Assembly (NCBI RefSeq): GCF_003815655.1
Contig: NZ_CP033917.1
Span: 434,001-498,000 of the forward strand
Reading direction: 5' to 3'
Length of the DNA: 64,000 bases
Origin: Chryseobacterium sp. G0201
Lineage (GTDB): Bacteria > Bacteroidota > Bacteroidia > Flavobacteriales > Weeksellaceae
Each line of letters begins with the position of its first letter. Positions within the stretch are counted from its first letter, which is position 1. Both the position numbers and the translations under genes were made by a program. The notes under the pieces were generated by a model. The model was not told the origin of the DNA, did no database searches, and was given only the letters and a program-made list of their open reading frames with translations. Shown here piece after piece: positions 46,139 through 53,622 of this stretch.

Positions 46139-46166
46139 CTTCCAGCCTCCTTCTTCAAGCTTCCAG
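46139..46166 (-). repeat. Heptamer repeat NNNGAAG on the minus strand, four units
   Basis: On the plus strand CTTCCAG, CCTCCTT, CTTCAAG, CTTCCAG; directly abuts the stop codon of the ATPase gene. The two arrays form an imperfect 25-base inverted repeat (18 of 25 positions). Confidence 0.75.
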
Positions 46167-46856
46167 CTATAAAACAATCTGCTTTATAAACTCATCACTT
46201 TCAATAATTCCGTCTTTTAAAATGACATTTCTTTTTGTCTGTGCTGCAACATCTGGTTCGTGGGTTACAACTATGATTGTTTTTCCTTCATTATTAATGT
46301 CCTGAAGAAGTTTCATAATATCATGCGTTGTTTTAGAATCTAATGCTCCCGTTGGCTCATCGGCCAAAACAATTTTAGGATTGGTGATCAAAGCTCTTGC
46401 GATGGCAACTCTTTGTTTCTGTCCTCCGGAAAGTTCATTAGGAAGGTGGTTTGCCCACTGAGCAAGACCTACTTTCTCCAAATATTCCATTGCTTTTTGG
46501 TTACGCTCTTTTCTTGGAACGTTTTGATAGTATAAAGGAAGGGCAACATTATCCAATGCCGTTTTATATCCAATAAGATTAAAAGACTGGAAAATAAAAC
46601 CTAAAAATTTACTTCTATACTCCGCAGCTTTTATTTCAGATAAATGTTCGATCGGCACACTATCCAATTCATAAGTCCCTGAATCTTTTTCATCCAGAAT
46701 ACCAATAATATTAAGGAGTGTAGATTTTCCGGAACCGGAACTTCCCATAATAGAAACAAACTCGCCCTCGGAAATATTAAGATTAATACCCTTGAGAACG
46801 TGCAACTTGCTTTTTCCTGTATCGTATGATTTATGTAGATCCTGAATTACTAACAT
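46167..46856 (-). CDS. ABC transporter ATP-binding protein (MacB/LolD type)
   Basis: 229 aa. Walker A GSSGSGKST (about 36-44), Q-loop FIFQSFNLIGY, signature LSGGQKQRVAIARALI, Walker B KIVLADEPTGALD and switch His in VVTHEPDVAA. First gene of the operon ATPase, permease, permease, adaptor. The long gap upstream is shared with the divergent nrdB gene. Confidence 0.95.
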   Translation of the reverse strand: MLVIQDLHKSYDTGKSKLHVLKGINLNISEGEFVSIMGSSGSGKSTLLNIIGILDEKDSGTYELDSVPIEHLSEIKAAEYRSKFLGFIFQSFNLIGYKTALDNVALPLYYQNVPRKERNQKAMEYLEKVGLAQWANHLPNELSGGQKQRVAIARALITNPKIVLADEPTGALDSKTTHDIMKLLQDINNEGKTIIVVTHEPDVAAQTKRNVILKDGIIESDEFIKQIVL

Positions 46857-47011
46857 TAAGTGATGTATGTTTTATATCCTAATAAGTAGAAGTAAATTTC
46901 AATTTGTTACAAGAATAAAAATTTATTCAAATAATTTAGCGTTTAACTATTTTCTATTTTGTTTATAGGTATTTACGATAAAGTGTTTAACTGTAACTCG
47001 GCAATTTTATT

Positions 47012-47019
47012 TATTTTTG
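47012..47019 (+). promoter_or_regulatory. Promoter -7 element of the nrd operon
   Basis: TATTTTTG (TAnnTTTG); gives a leader of roughly 255 bases before nrdB. No TTG at -33. Confidence 0.4.
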
Positions 47020-47065
47020 CTGAATAATAGTGTATAAGCCAATATCAGAGCAAGTTTCATGTAAA

Positions 47066-47074
47066 TGTGGAAAA
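47066..47074 (-). promoter_or_regulatory. DnaA-box-like sequence, one mismatch
   Basis: On the minus strand TTTTCCACA, one base from the DnaA box TTATCCACA. Confidence 0.35.
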
Positions 47075-47237
47075 CTTTTAAGGTTAAAAGTCAACCAATT
47101 AGTATTTGCCTCTTTTAAAATCAGTTCTTTTTTTCGACCTTTGTGCTTCGCACGTAACAAGAAATATGCGAATCGTTAGGTGAATAACTTTTAAATATAA
47201 GCTTCAAATAATCAGAACGTTAAATATTTCTTGAATC

Positions 47238-47246
47238 TTATCCACA
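47238..47246 (+). promoter_or_regulatory. Perfect DnaA box
   Basis: TTATCCACA, an exact match to the high-affinity DnaA box, 37 bases upstream of nrdB. Confidence 0.55.
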
Positions 47247-47282
47247 GTGATCTAATTATTTTAATTTTAAAGACATTTTAAT

Positions 47283-48257
47283 ATGGGAATTTTTGATAAA
47301 AGAGTAAGCTATAAACCATTTGAATACCCTGAGGTTCTTCAATTTGTAGAGGCAATCAACAAATCGTTTTGGGTACATTCGGAAGTGGATTTTACCGCAG
47401 ATGTTCAGGATTTTCATTCACAATTGGAACCGCACGAAAAACATGCTGTAAAAAATGCGCTTTTGGCCATTGCACAGATCGAGGTGTCTGTAAAGACATT
47501 CTGGGGAAACCTATACAACCACATGCCAAAACCTGAATTAAATGGTCTTGGAGCTACTTTTGCAGAATGCGAATTCCGTCATTCTGAAGCTTATTCCCGT
47601 TTGGTAGAAGTGTTAGGATATAGCGAAGAATTCTCTAATGTTATAGAAATTCCTGCTGTAAAAAAGAGAATCGATTTCTTATCAAACGTTCTTAAGCACG
47701 CAAATTCTACAACACCGAAAGAATATGTTTCTTCTCTTCTATTATTCAGTATCCTGATTGAAAATGTTTCGCTTTTCTCACAATTTGCGATCATCCTTTC
47801 TTTCACAAGATTTAAAGGATACATGAAAAATGTTTCTAATATCATCGCTTGGACTTCTATTGATGAGCAGATTCACGCGAATGCAGGAATTTATTTAATC
47901 AACAAAATTCGCGAAGAGCAACCAGATTTATTAACTGATTCTGATATTGAAGATATTTATACTTTAGTTGATCAGTCTGTAGAACTAGAAGGCGAAATTA
48001 TTGACTGGATTTTTGAATTAGGAGAATTAAGTTTCTTCTCAAAAGAAGATCTTTTAAACTTCATGAAATACCGTGTTGATGATAGTTTAAAGAAAATCAA
48101 CATGGATACCCGTTACAATATTACTCCGGAACAATACCGTCCAATGAAATGGTTTGAAGAAGAGGTTTTCGCAAACTCTATGGATGATTTCTTTGCAAAA
48201 AGACCTGTAGATTATACAAAACACGATAAGAGTATTACGGCGAATGATCTTTTCTAA
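47283..48257 (+). CDS. nrdB: Ribonucleotide reductase class I small subunit
   Basis: 324 aa ferritin-like protein. Metal ligands can be read as E67, E97, H100, E160, E195 and H198. Y104 sits in the radical-tyrosine position (EFRHSEAY). The same residue number is known to me from Flavobacterium johnsoniae NrdB, where the active cofactor is a superoxide-activated dimanganese centre and this Tyr is not the radical site. The present protein is therefore likely of that class Id/NrdBi type. Operon with a small gene and nrdA. No nrdI in the window. Confidence 0.95.
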   Translation: MGIFDKRVSYKPFEYPEVLQFVEAINKSFWVHSEVDFTADVQDFHSQLEPHEKHAVKNALLAIAQIEVSVKTFWGNLYNHMPKPELNGLGATFAECEFRHSEAYSRLVEVLGYSEEFSNVIEIPAVKKRIDFLSNVLKHANSTTPKEYVSSLLLFSILIENVSLFSQFAIILSFTRFKGYMKNVSNIIAWTSIDEQIHANAGIYLINKIREEQPDLLTDSDIEDIYTLVDQSVELEGEIIDWIFELGELSFFSKEDLLNFMKYRVDDSLKKINMDTRYNITPEQYRPMKWFEEEVFANSMDDFFAKRPVDYTKHDKSITANDLF

Positions 48258-48284
48258 ATTTGAGATTCTGAATTTTGGATAAAG

Positions 48285-48352
48285 AGCACGAGCGAAGCGA
48301 GCGTCAAAGCAGATAGTATTAGCGATGTCATGCTGAGCCTGTCGAAGCATCT
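48285..48352. repeat. Interspersed repeats in the nrdB downstream gap
   Basis: CGAGCGAAGCGAGCG (about 48289-48303) and ATGCTGAGCCTGTCGAAGCAT (48330-48350, arms ATGCT/AGCAT). The second is a widespread Bacteroidetes intergenic element. Confidence 0.55.
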
Positions 48353-48387
48353 AAAATTTTAAACCATTAAGAAGTTAAAATTATTAA

Positions 48388-48413
48388 GAGATTGCTTCGT
48401 TCCTCGCAAAGAC
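48388..48413. repeat. Interspersed repeat with TTGC/GCAA arms
   Basis: GAGATTGCTTCGTTCCTCGC followed by AAAGAC, the widespread Bacteroidetes element often read in reverse as GTCATTGCGAGGAACGAAGC; hairpin arms at 48392-48395 and 48405-48408. Confidence 0.6.
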
Positions 48414-48444
48414 AAGCAGATTTAAATATCAAACAAAAAAAATA

Positions 48445-48732
48445 ATGATCAACGTAATTGTATCTTACACTGTAAATCCCGATTTTGTTTCAGAAAACAA
48501 GGTCAATATTCAAAAATTTTTGAATGATTTTAAAAATTTAGATCAAAAAACATTTGAATATAAAGTTTATGTAAAAGAAGACGGCGTTACCTTTGTTCAT
48601 TATTCAAATTATATCAATGAAGCGGTTCAGCATGAGGTTTTGAATGTACCATCTTTTAAAGAATTTCAAAGATTAAGAGATGAAAGCGGACTGAACGGTT
48701 CTCATAAAGTAGAAATTTTACAATCAATATAA
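48445..48732 (+). CDS. Small protein with dimeric alpha-beta barrel (ABM-like) fold
   Basis: 95 aa. The pattern MINVIVSYTVNPDFVSENKVNIQKFLNDF, then a middle strand YKVYVKEDGVTFVHYSNYINE and VPSFKEFQRLRDESGL is that of antibiotic-biosynthesis-monooxygenase-like (ABM) proteins. No catalytic residue is decided. It lies between nrdB and nrdA with 187- and 60-base gaps, so it may be cotranscribed with them. Function not known. Confidence 0.7.
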   Translation: MINVIVSYTVNPDFVSENKVNIQKFLNDFKNLDQKTFEYKVYVKEDGVTFVHYSNYINEAVQHEVLNVPSFKEFQRLRDESGLNGSHKVEILQSI

Positions 48733-48792
48733 ACAACACAAAATTTCCGGGTAATAAAACAAACCCAGAAGTTTGAAAACATACAAACATCT

Positions 48793-50451
48793 ATGGAAGA
48801 GCAAAATTCAAATATATGGTGGCTCAATGAAGAGTCTGAGCAAATGCTTAACAGAGGATATCTGTTGAAAGGAGAAACTGTAGACGGAGCTATCGACAGA
48901 ATCACCATGGCTGCTGCAAAAAAATTATACAAGCCGGAATTACAAGCCGCTTTCAAGGAAATGATCACAAAAGGATGGATCAGTTTCTCTTCTCCTGTTT
49001 GGGCAAACATGGGAACACAGAGAGGTCTTCCAATCTCTTGTTTTAACGTTCACATTCCGGACAGTATTGAAGGAATTACCCACAAAATGGGTGAAGTGAT
49101 CATGCAGACAAAAATTGGTGGTGGAACTTCAGGTTACTTCGGAGAACTTCGTAACAGAGGGACTGCAGTAACTGATAACGGAAAATCTTCAGGAGCTGTT
49201 TCTTTCATGAAATTGTTTGATACAGCAATGGATGTAGTTTCTCAAGGCGGAGTAAGGAGAGGTGCTTTTGCAGCTTATTTGGATATCGACCACGGAGATA
49301 TTGAAGAATTTTTATCAATTAAAGATATCGGAAGCCCGATCCAAAACCTATTTACAGGAATCTGTGTTCCGGATTACTGGATGCAGGATATGATCGACGG
49401 AGATATGGATAAACGTAAGATCTGGGCGAGAGTATTGGAAAGCCGTCAACAAAAAGGACTTCCTTACATTTTCTTTACAGATAACGTTAACAGAAATAAA
49501 CCTCAGGTTTACAAAGACTTAGGAATGACTGTAAATGCAAGTAACCTTTGTTCTGAAATCATGCTTCCTTCTACAAGAGAAGAATCTTTCATTTGCTGTT
49601 TATCTTCTATGAACTTAGAATTGTATGACGAATGGAAAGATACAGATGCTGTAAAACTGGCTGTTTATTTCTTGGATGCAGTTTTAACTGAATTTATCGA
49701 AAAAACAGAAGGAAACTATTACCTACAAGGAGCTAGAAACTTCGCATTGCGTCACAGAGCACTTGGTTTGGGAGTTTTAGGATACCATTCTTATTTACAG
49801 AAAAATATGATTCCGTTTGAAAGTTTTGAGGCGACTCAATTCAATGCGAGAGCATTCAAACATATCAAAGAGCAGGCAGAAACAGCTTCAAGAGAATTAG
49901 CAAACATCTACGGAGAACCGGAATTATTAAAAGGTTACGGTTTGAGAAATACCACAACAATGGCGATCGCTCCTACGACTTCAAGTTCTGCAATTTTAGG
50001 ACAAACTTCTCCTGGAATTGAGCCTTTCGCTTCTAACTATTACAAAGCTGGTTTGGCTAAAGGAAACTTTATGCGTAAGAACAAATATTTAGCTAAATTA
50101 TTAGAAGAAAAAGGTCTAGACAACGAGGAAACTTGGAGAACGATCATGTTAAACCACGGTTCTGTTCAGCATTTAGCTGAATTAACTGACGAAGAGAAAG
50201 CAGTATTCAAAACATTTAAAGAAATCTCTCCGATGGAGATCATTTCTCAGGCTGCTCAGAGACAACAGTATATTGACCAAGCTCAATCATTGAACTTACA
50301 GATTCCTTCTACAATGCCTGTAAAAGATGTAAATTACCTTTACATCGAAGCATGGAAAAAAGGAGTTAAGACGTTGTATTATCAAAGAAGTTCATCAGTT
50401 TCTAAAGAAATGATGGTAAATTTTGTTTCATGTTCAGCTTGCGAAGCATAG
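48793..50451 (+). CDS. nrdA: Ribonucleotide reductase class I large subunit
   Basis: 552 aa, the short form without an N-terminal ATP-cone. Active-site residues: C83 (LPISCFNV) and C268/C269 region (FICCLSSMNLE) as redox pair, N251, C253 and E255 (NLCSEIMLPS) as thiyl-radical site, Y529-Y530 for radical transfer, and the C-terminal CSAC pair (C547, C550) for re-reduction. Pairs with NrdB. Loss of the ATP-cone means overall activity control by dATP must be elsewhere or absent. Strong terminator follows. Confidence 0.96.
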   Translation: MEEQNSNIWWLNEESEQMLNRGYLLKGETVDGAIDRITMAAAKKLYKPELQAAFKEMITKGWISFSSPVWANMGTQRGLPISCFNVHIPDSIEGITHKMGEVIMQTKIGGGTSGYFGELRNRGTAVTDNGKSSGAVSFMKLFDTAMDVVSQGGVRRGAFAAYLDIDHGDIEEFLSIKDIGSPIQNLFTGICVPDYWMQDMIDGDMDKRKIWARVLESRQQKGLPYIFFTDNVNRNKPQVYKDLGMTVNASNLCSEIMLPSTREESFICCLSSMNLELYDEWKDTDAVKLAVYFLDAVLTEFIEKTEGNYYLQGARNFALRHRALGLGVLGYHSYLQKNMIPFESFEATQFNARAFKHIKEQAETASRELANIYGEPELLKGYGLRNTTTMAIAPTTSSSAILGQTSPGIEPFASNYYKAGLAKGNFMRKNKYLAKLLEEKGLDNEETWRTIMLNHGSVQHLAELTDEEKAVFKTFKEISPMEIISQAAQRQQYIDQAQSLNLQIPSTMPVKDVNYLYIEAWKKGVKTLYYQRSSSVSKEMMVNFVSCSACEA

Positions 50452-50484
50452 GATACAAGTAATAAATTTCAGCATATTATTCAT

Positions 50485-50513
50485 AAAAGCACGTTTTTTA
50501 GCGTGCTTTTTTT
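50485..50513 (+). terminator. Terminator of the nrd operon
   Basis: AAAAGCACG (50485-50493) pairs with CGTGCTTTT (50502-50510) around an 8-base loop, followed by TTT and more T-rich sequence. Confidence 0.85.
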
Positions 50514-50608
50514 CGTGTTTTTAAATTTTAATAAAAATTTAATATAGCATTCATAAATGTTTATTTTTCGTTTATCTTCGATTAATACTACAAATATTCA
50601 ATCAACAC

Positions 50609-50630
50609 TCTCCAAATGGTGATATTTACT
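50609..50630 (+). promoter_or_regulatory. 22-base motif shared with the 53.4 kb gap
   Basis: TCTCCAAATGGTGAT followed by ATTTACT; 19 of 22 positions match the minus strand of 53437-53458. Located 46 bases before the -7 element of the secreted-protein trio. Confidence 0.35.
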
Positions 50631-50675
50631 GAATAAATCATTGATTTTCAATTAAGACTATTCTTTATTTTTTTA

Positions 50676-50683
50676 TATTTTTG
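50676..50683 (+). promoter_or_regulatory. Promoter -7 element of the secreted trio
   Basis: TATTTTTG, 39 bases before the first start codon. Confidence 0.5.
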
Positions 50684-50722
50684 CAGCTCACAACACAATA
50701 AAAATTATTTCATTCTAACGTT

Positions 50723-51547
50723 ATGATAAAAAATATCAACGTAGATAAAGTCATTCCATTGATTTTATTAACATCGTTCTACGGTATTACCGCTCAAGTA
50801 AAAATTTCAAATTCCTCAGGTACAATTAACACCGAAAGTGTTTTACATCTCGAAAGTACCCCCAACGACAAAGGTCTTTTATTAACAAGAATTACATTAC
50901 AGGCTACTAATTTAGCAGCTCCTCTCGCTTCACATTCTGCAGGAATGATTGTTTACAATACAGCAACAGCAGGAACTTCGCCTAATAATGTAACACCCGG
51001 TCTTTACTATAACAATGGCACAGCTTGGGTAAAATTATCTACAAAAAAACCTCAGGTTGGAGATATTAAAAACGGTTTCCAAAGTGCTGATCATAATGGA
51101 TGGTATCTTTTAAATGGAAGAACAGTATCTACATTAGCCGTAAATCCTAGAGCGAGGGCTTCTGCTTTAGGCTTTTCTGTAGTTTTACCTGATGCAACCG
51201 ACAGATATTTAAAAAATACAAGTGGAAGCGACAATATAGGAACTGCTTCCGGAAGCGATACATTTACTTTAGCACAAGCTAATTTGCCCAATGTAACGTT
51301 CACAGGAACGACTAATACAACAGGAAGTCATACGCATACTTATACAGATAATCCGGCAAACTCAGTTACAAATGGTGTGGCAGCAGGAACTAACAATCCT
51401 GTTTCTGATGCAGCAAGTGTAAACGACACAACTTTCAGCTCGGGAGCACATACGCACTCTCTGAGTTTTACATTAGGAAGCAGCCAGGCTGTAAGTTTAA
51501 AACCAGACAACATCATCACTAACGTATTTATCTATTTAGGAAACTAA
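50723..51547 (+). CDS. Secreted tail-collar-like protein 1
   Basis: 274 aa. Signal peptide 1-24 (cut before Q25). Residues 25-108 are the flavobacterial exported module (GMIVYNTATAGTSPNN, GLYYNNGTAWVKL). From about 111 a domain starting VGDIKNGF, DHNGWYLLNGR, VVLPDATDRYLK, FTLAQANLPN, with two His-x-His motifs (GSHTHTY and GAHTHSL) and ending NVFIYLGN. This order (GD, GWxLxxGR, LPD, ANLPN, HxH, final IYLG) resembles phage tail-collar/fibre-tip domains. First of three tandem paralogues. Confidence 0.72.
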   Translation: MIKNINVDKVIPLILLTSFYGITAQVKISNSSGTINTESVLHLESTPNDKGLLLTRITLQATNLAAPLASHSAGMIVYNTATAGTSPNNVTPGLYYNNGTAWVKLSTKKPQVGDIKNGFQSADHNGWYLLNGRTVSTLAVNPRARASALGFSVVLPDATDRYLKNTSGSDNIGTASGSDTFTLAQANLPNVTFTGTTNTTGSHTHTYTDNPANSVTNGVAAGTNNPVSDAASVNDTTFSSGAHTHSLSFTLGSSQAVSLKPDNIITNVFIYLGN

Positions 51548-51549
51548 TA

Positions 51550-52353
51550 ATGAGAACAAGATTATTTTACACATCGATAGGGATACTTTTTTTTGCAATA
51601 GTAAAATCCCAAGTTGGTATCGGTACTCCAAGTCCTTCCAACTCTGCAATTTTAGAATTAAACAGTTCTAATAAAGGACTTCTTATGAATACTGTTTCGC
51701 TTACTTCTTTAAACTCCGCTTCTCCAATGGGTAGCCATGTTGAAGGAATGTGGGTTTACAATACTGCAACCGCAGGAACTTCACCCAATAATGTAATTCC
51801 GGGATTATATTACAATGACGGAGCAAAATGGGTCTTAATGTCCATCAATGATAATCTTCCAAGAATCGGAGATATCAAATCCAGCGTTGTAACAACAGAT
51901 CATGACGGATGGTATTTGTTGAACGGAAGAAATATCACCGCTTTACCGACTATTGGTCAGACAAACGCTTCTTCACTTGGATTTACCACTACTCTGCCCA
52001 ACTCAAGCGACAGAATTTTGAAGGGTAAAAATACTTCAGAAGCACTGGCTGCCGTGGGAGGAAATAATTCTTACTCCATCACTCAGGCTAATTTGCCTAA
52101 CCTCAATATTACAGGAACTACAGCTCAAAGTGGAGCCCACACCCATAATTACACCAATAGAGGTGTTAATTATTGGAATTATAATAGCGGAGGACAAAAT
52201 ACAACAAGAACAATCAACACAGAAACAAGAACAACAGGCGCTGCAGGAGATCATCAGCACACATTCTCTGTACCAAGTGGAGGAACTAATGTAGCTATCA
52301 ATCAGTATCCAAAACATATGGTTGTTCAGAACTTCATTTATTTAGGAAAATAA
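51550..52353 (+). CDS. Secreted tail-collar-like protein 2
   Basis: 267 aa with the same layout as its neighbours: signal peptide (cut before QVGIGTPSP), GMWVYNTATAGTSPNN, GLYYNDGAKWVLM, then IGDIKSS, DHDGWYLLNGR, TTLPNSSDRILK, SITQANLPN, HxH motifs GAHTHNY and GDHQHTF, ending NFIYLGK. Starts 2 bases after the previous stop, so it is cotranscribed. Its second HxH motif (DHQHT) differs from the AHTHT of the paralogues. Confidence 0.72.
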   Translation: MRTRLFYTSIGILFFAIVKSQVGIGTPSPSNSAILELNSSNKGLLMNTVSLTSLNSASPMGSHVEGMWVYNTATAGTSPNNVIPGLYYNDGAKWVLMSINDNLPRIGDIKSSVVTTDHDGWYLLNGRNITALPTIGQTNASSLGFTTTLPNSSDRILKGKNTSEALAAVGGNNSYSITQANLPNLNITGTTAQSGAHTHNYTNRGVNYWNYNSGGQNTTRTINTETRTTGAAGDHQHTFSVPSGGTNVAINQYPKHMVVQNFIYLGK

Positions 52354-52371
52354 CCGAAAACACATCTATCA

Positions 52372-53190
52372 ATGAAAAAATTAAATTATATTCTCTTACT
52401 TATAGCTTGCACTTTTACTCAGGCTCAAGTGATGATCACAGCTGGCACTACAGCAACACCTTCACCTAATAGAGATGCAGCTTTAGAATTATATTCACAA
52501 AACAGAAATAAAGGTTTATTAATGCCAAAAGTATCTTTAACGGCAACCAATAACCCTAGTCCGCTTCCCAGTCATATTGCAGGGATTACGGTTTATAATA
52601 CAAATACTGCTACCGCAACGGCTCTCACAAGTGTAACACCCGGATTTTATTACAACGACGGAACTTCATGGAATAAACTTGAAGTACAGACTCCAACCGT
52701 AGGAGACATAAAACATAGCAGTACAGCAACCGATCATGAAGGATGGTATCTTTTAAACGGAAGATCAGTATCAACTTTGCCTTCTGTCGCACAAACGAAC
52801 GCTACTTCTCTTGGATTTTCAACTGTTTTACCGGATAGTTCAAATAAATTTTTAAAGGCAAAATCAGCATCAGAAACATTAGGTACTACAAGTGGGAGTA
52901 CTTCTGTTACCCTTGCAAGAGCTAATCTGCCAAATACAACTTATAATGCCACAACTACAAGTGACGGAGCCCATACTCACACGTATAATGACAGAGCAAG
53001 CGGTATTACAAACAGTATAGAAGTAGGAAGTAACAGAACCGTAGTTGATAACGATTCTGAAACATCAACAACATCCAGTGCAGGAGCTCACACGCACACG
53101 TATAATCTTTCTACAGGAGGATCAAGTACTCCATTGAATTTAACTCCTAAATACCTGTCAACGTATATTTTTGTTTATTTAGGACAATAA
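52372..53190 (+). CDS. Secreted tail-collar-like protein 3
   Basis: 272 aa with the same layout: signal peptide (about 1-18, cut before QVMIT), RDAALELYSQNRNKGLLMPKV, PGFYYNDGTSWNKL, then VGDIKHSS, DHEGWYLLNGR, TVLPDSSNKFLK, VTLARANLPN, HxH motifs GAHTHTY twice, ending IFVYLGQ. 18 bases after gene 2; a terminator follows. The three differ most between the two HxH motifs, where a loop or receptor-binding surface could be. Confidence 0.72.
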   Translation: MKKLNYILLLIACTFTQAQVMITAGTTATPSPNRDAALELYSQNRNKGLLMPKVSLTATNNPSPLPSHIAGITVYNTNTATATALTSVTPGFYYNDGTSWNKLEVQTPTVGDIKHSSTATDHEGWYLLNGRSVSTLPSVAQTNATSLGFSTVLPDSSNKFLKAKSASETLGTTSGSTSVTLARANLPNTTYNATTTSDGAHTHTYNDRASGITNSIEVGSNRTVVDNDSETSTTSSAGAHTHTYNLSTGGSSTPLNLTPKYLSTYIFVYLGQ

Positions 53191-53236
53191 AATTAACGCT
53201 GTAAAAATTAGAATTAATTAACGTGAACTTCAATAT

Positions 53237-53263
53237 AAAGATCCCAAATTGGGGTCTTTTTTG
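53237..53263 (+). terminator. Terminator of the secreted trio
   Basis: AAAGATCCC and GGGGTCTTT pair (one G-U) around AAATT, followed by T residues. Confidence 0.8.
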
Positions 53264-53436
53264 TTTTAGTTAAAAATTTAATAAAAAAATTATAAAATAT
53301 TAAATTATACAATAATTAACAATAATCGTATTATATAATATTAGTATATCCCAACCAACAGTCAAAATATTAATTTAAATAAAAAATAAGCAAAAATAAA
53401 ATTGCAAATTATAGCATTATGAAACCTTTTAAATCT

Positions 53437-53458
53437 AATAAAAATCACCATCTGGAGA
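53437..53458 (-). promoter_or_regulatory. 22-base motif shared with the 50.6 kb region
   Basis: On the minus strand TCTCCAGATGGTGAT followed by TTTTATT; see 50609-50630. Confidence 0.35.
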
Positions 53459-53622
53459 CATTTTATTTTCAACATAAAAAACACCTTTTAAATTATTAAT
53501 AATCATAACATATAATATTTAAAAATAAAAAATCAGCCTAATTTTCATTCCAGATTATTAATATTCTATTGGCAGGAAGTTTGCTAAAGATTCATCACAC
53601 AACAAAAAAAAATTACTTCGAG

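Larger units (their letters stand above)
46857..47282. other. Divergent regulatory region between efflux operon and nrdB
   Basis: 425 bases without a gene. It holds the nrdB promoter element at 47012-47019, DnaA-box-like sites at 47066-47074 and 47238-47246, and a small hairpin GTGC-TTC-GCAC near 47149. No NrdR-type box was found. Confidence 0.6.
53191..53622. other. Gap between the secreted trio and the next secreted genes
   Basis: 430 bases: terminator at 53237-53263, AT-rich sequence, a 26-codon open frame at 53420 that I do not consider a gene, and the shared 22-base motif at 53437-53458 (minus strand). No TAnnTTTG element close to the next start was identified. Confidence 0.5.

Noticed and set aside
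50723..53190. Prophage tail genes
   Set aside because: All three proteins have signal peptides and no other phage gene is nearby; the resemblance is limited to a domain.
53420..53500. Small ORF of 26 codons (MKPFKSNK...)
   Set aside because: Too short, no ribosome site or promoter, and it overlaps the shared intergenic motif.
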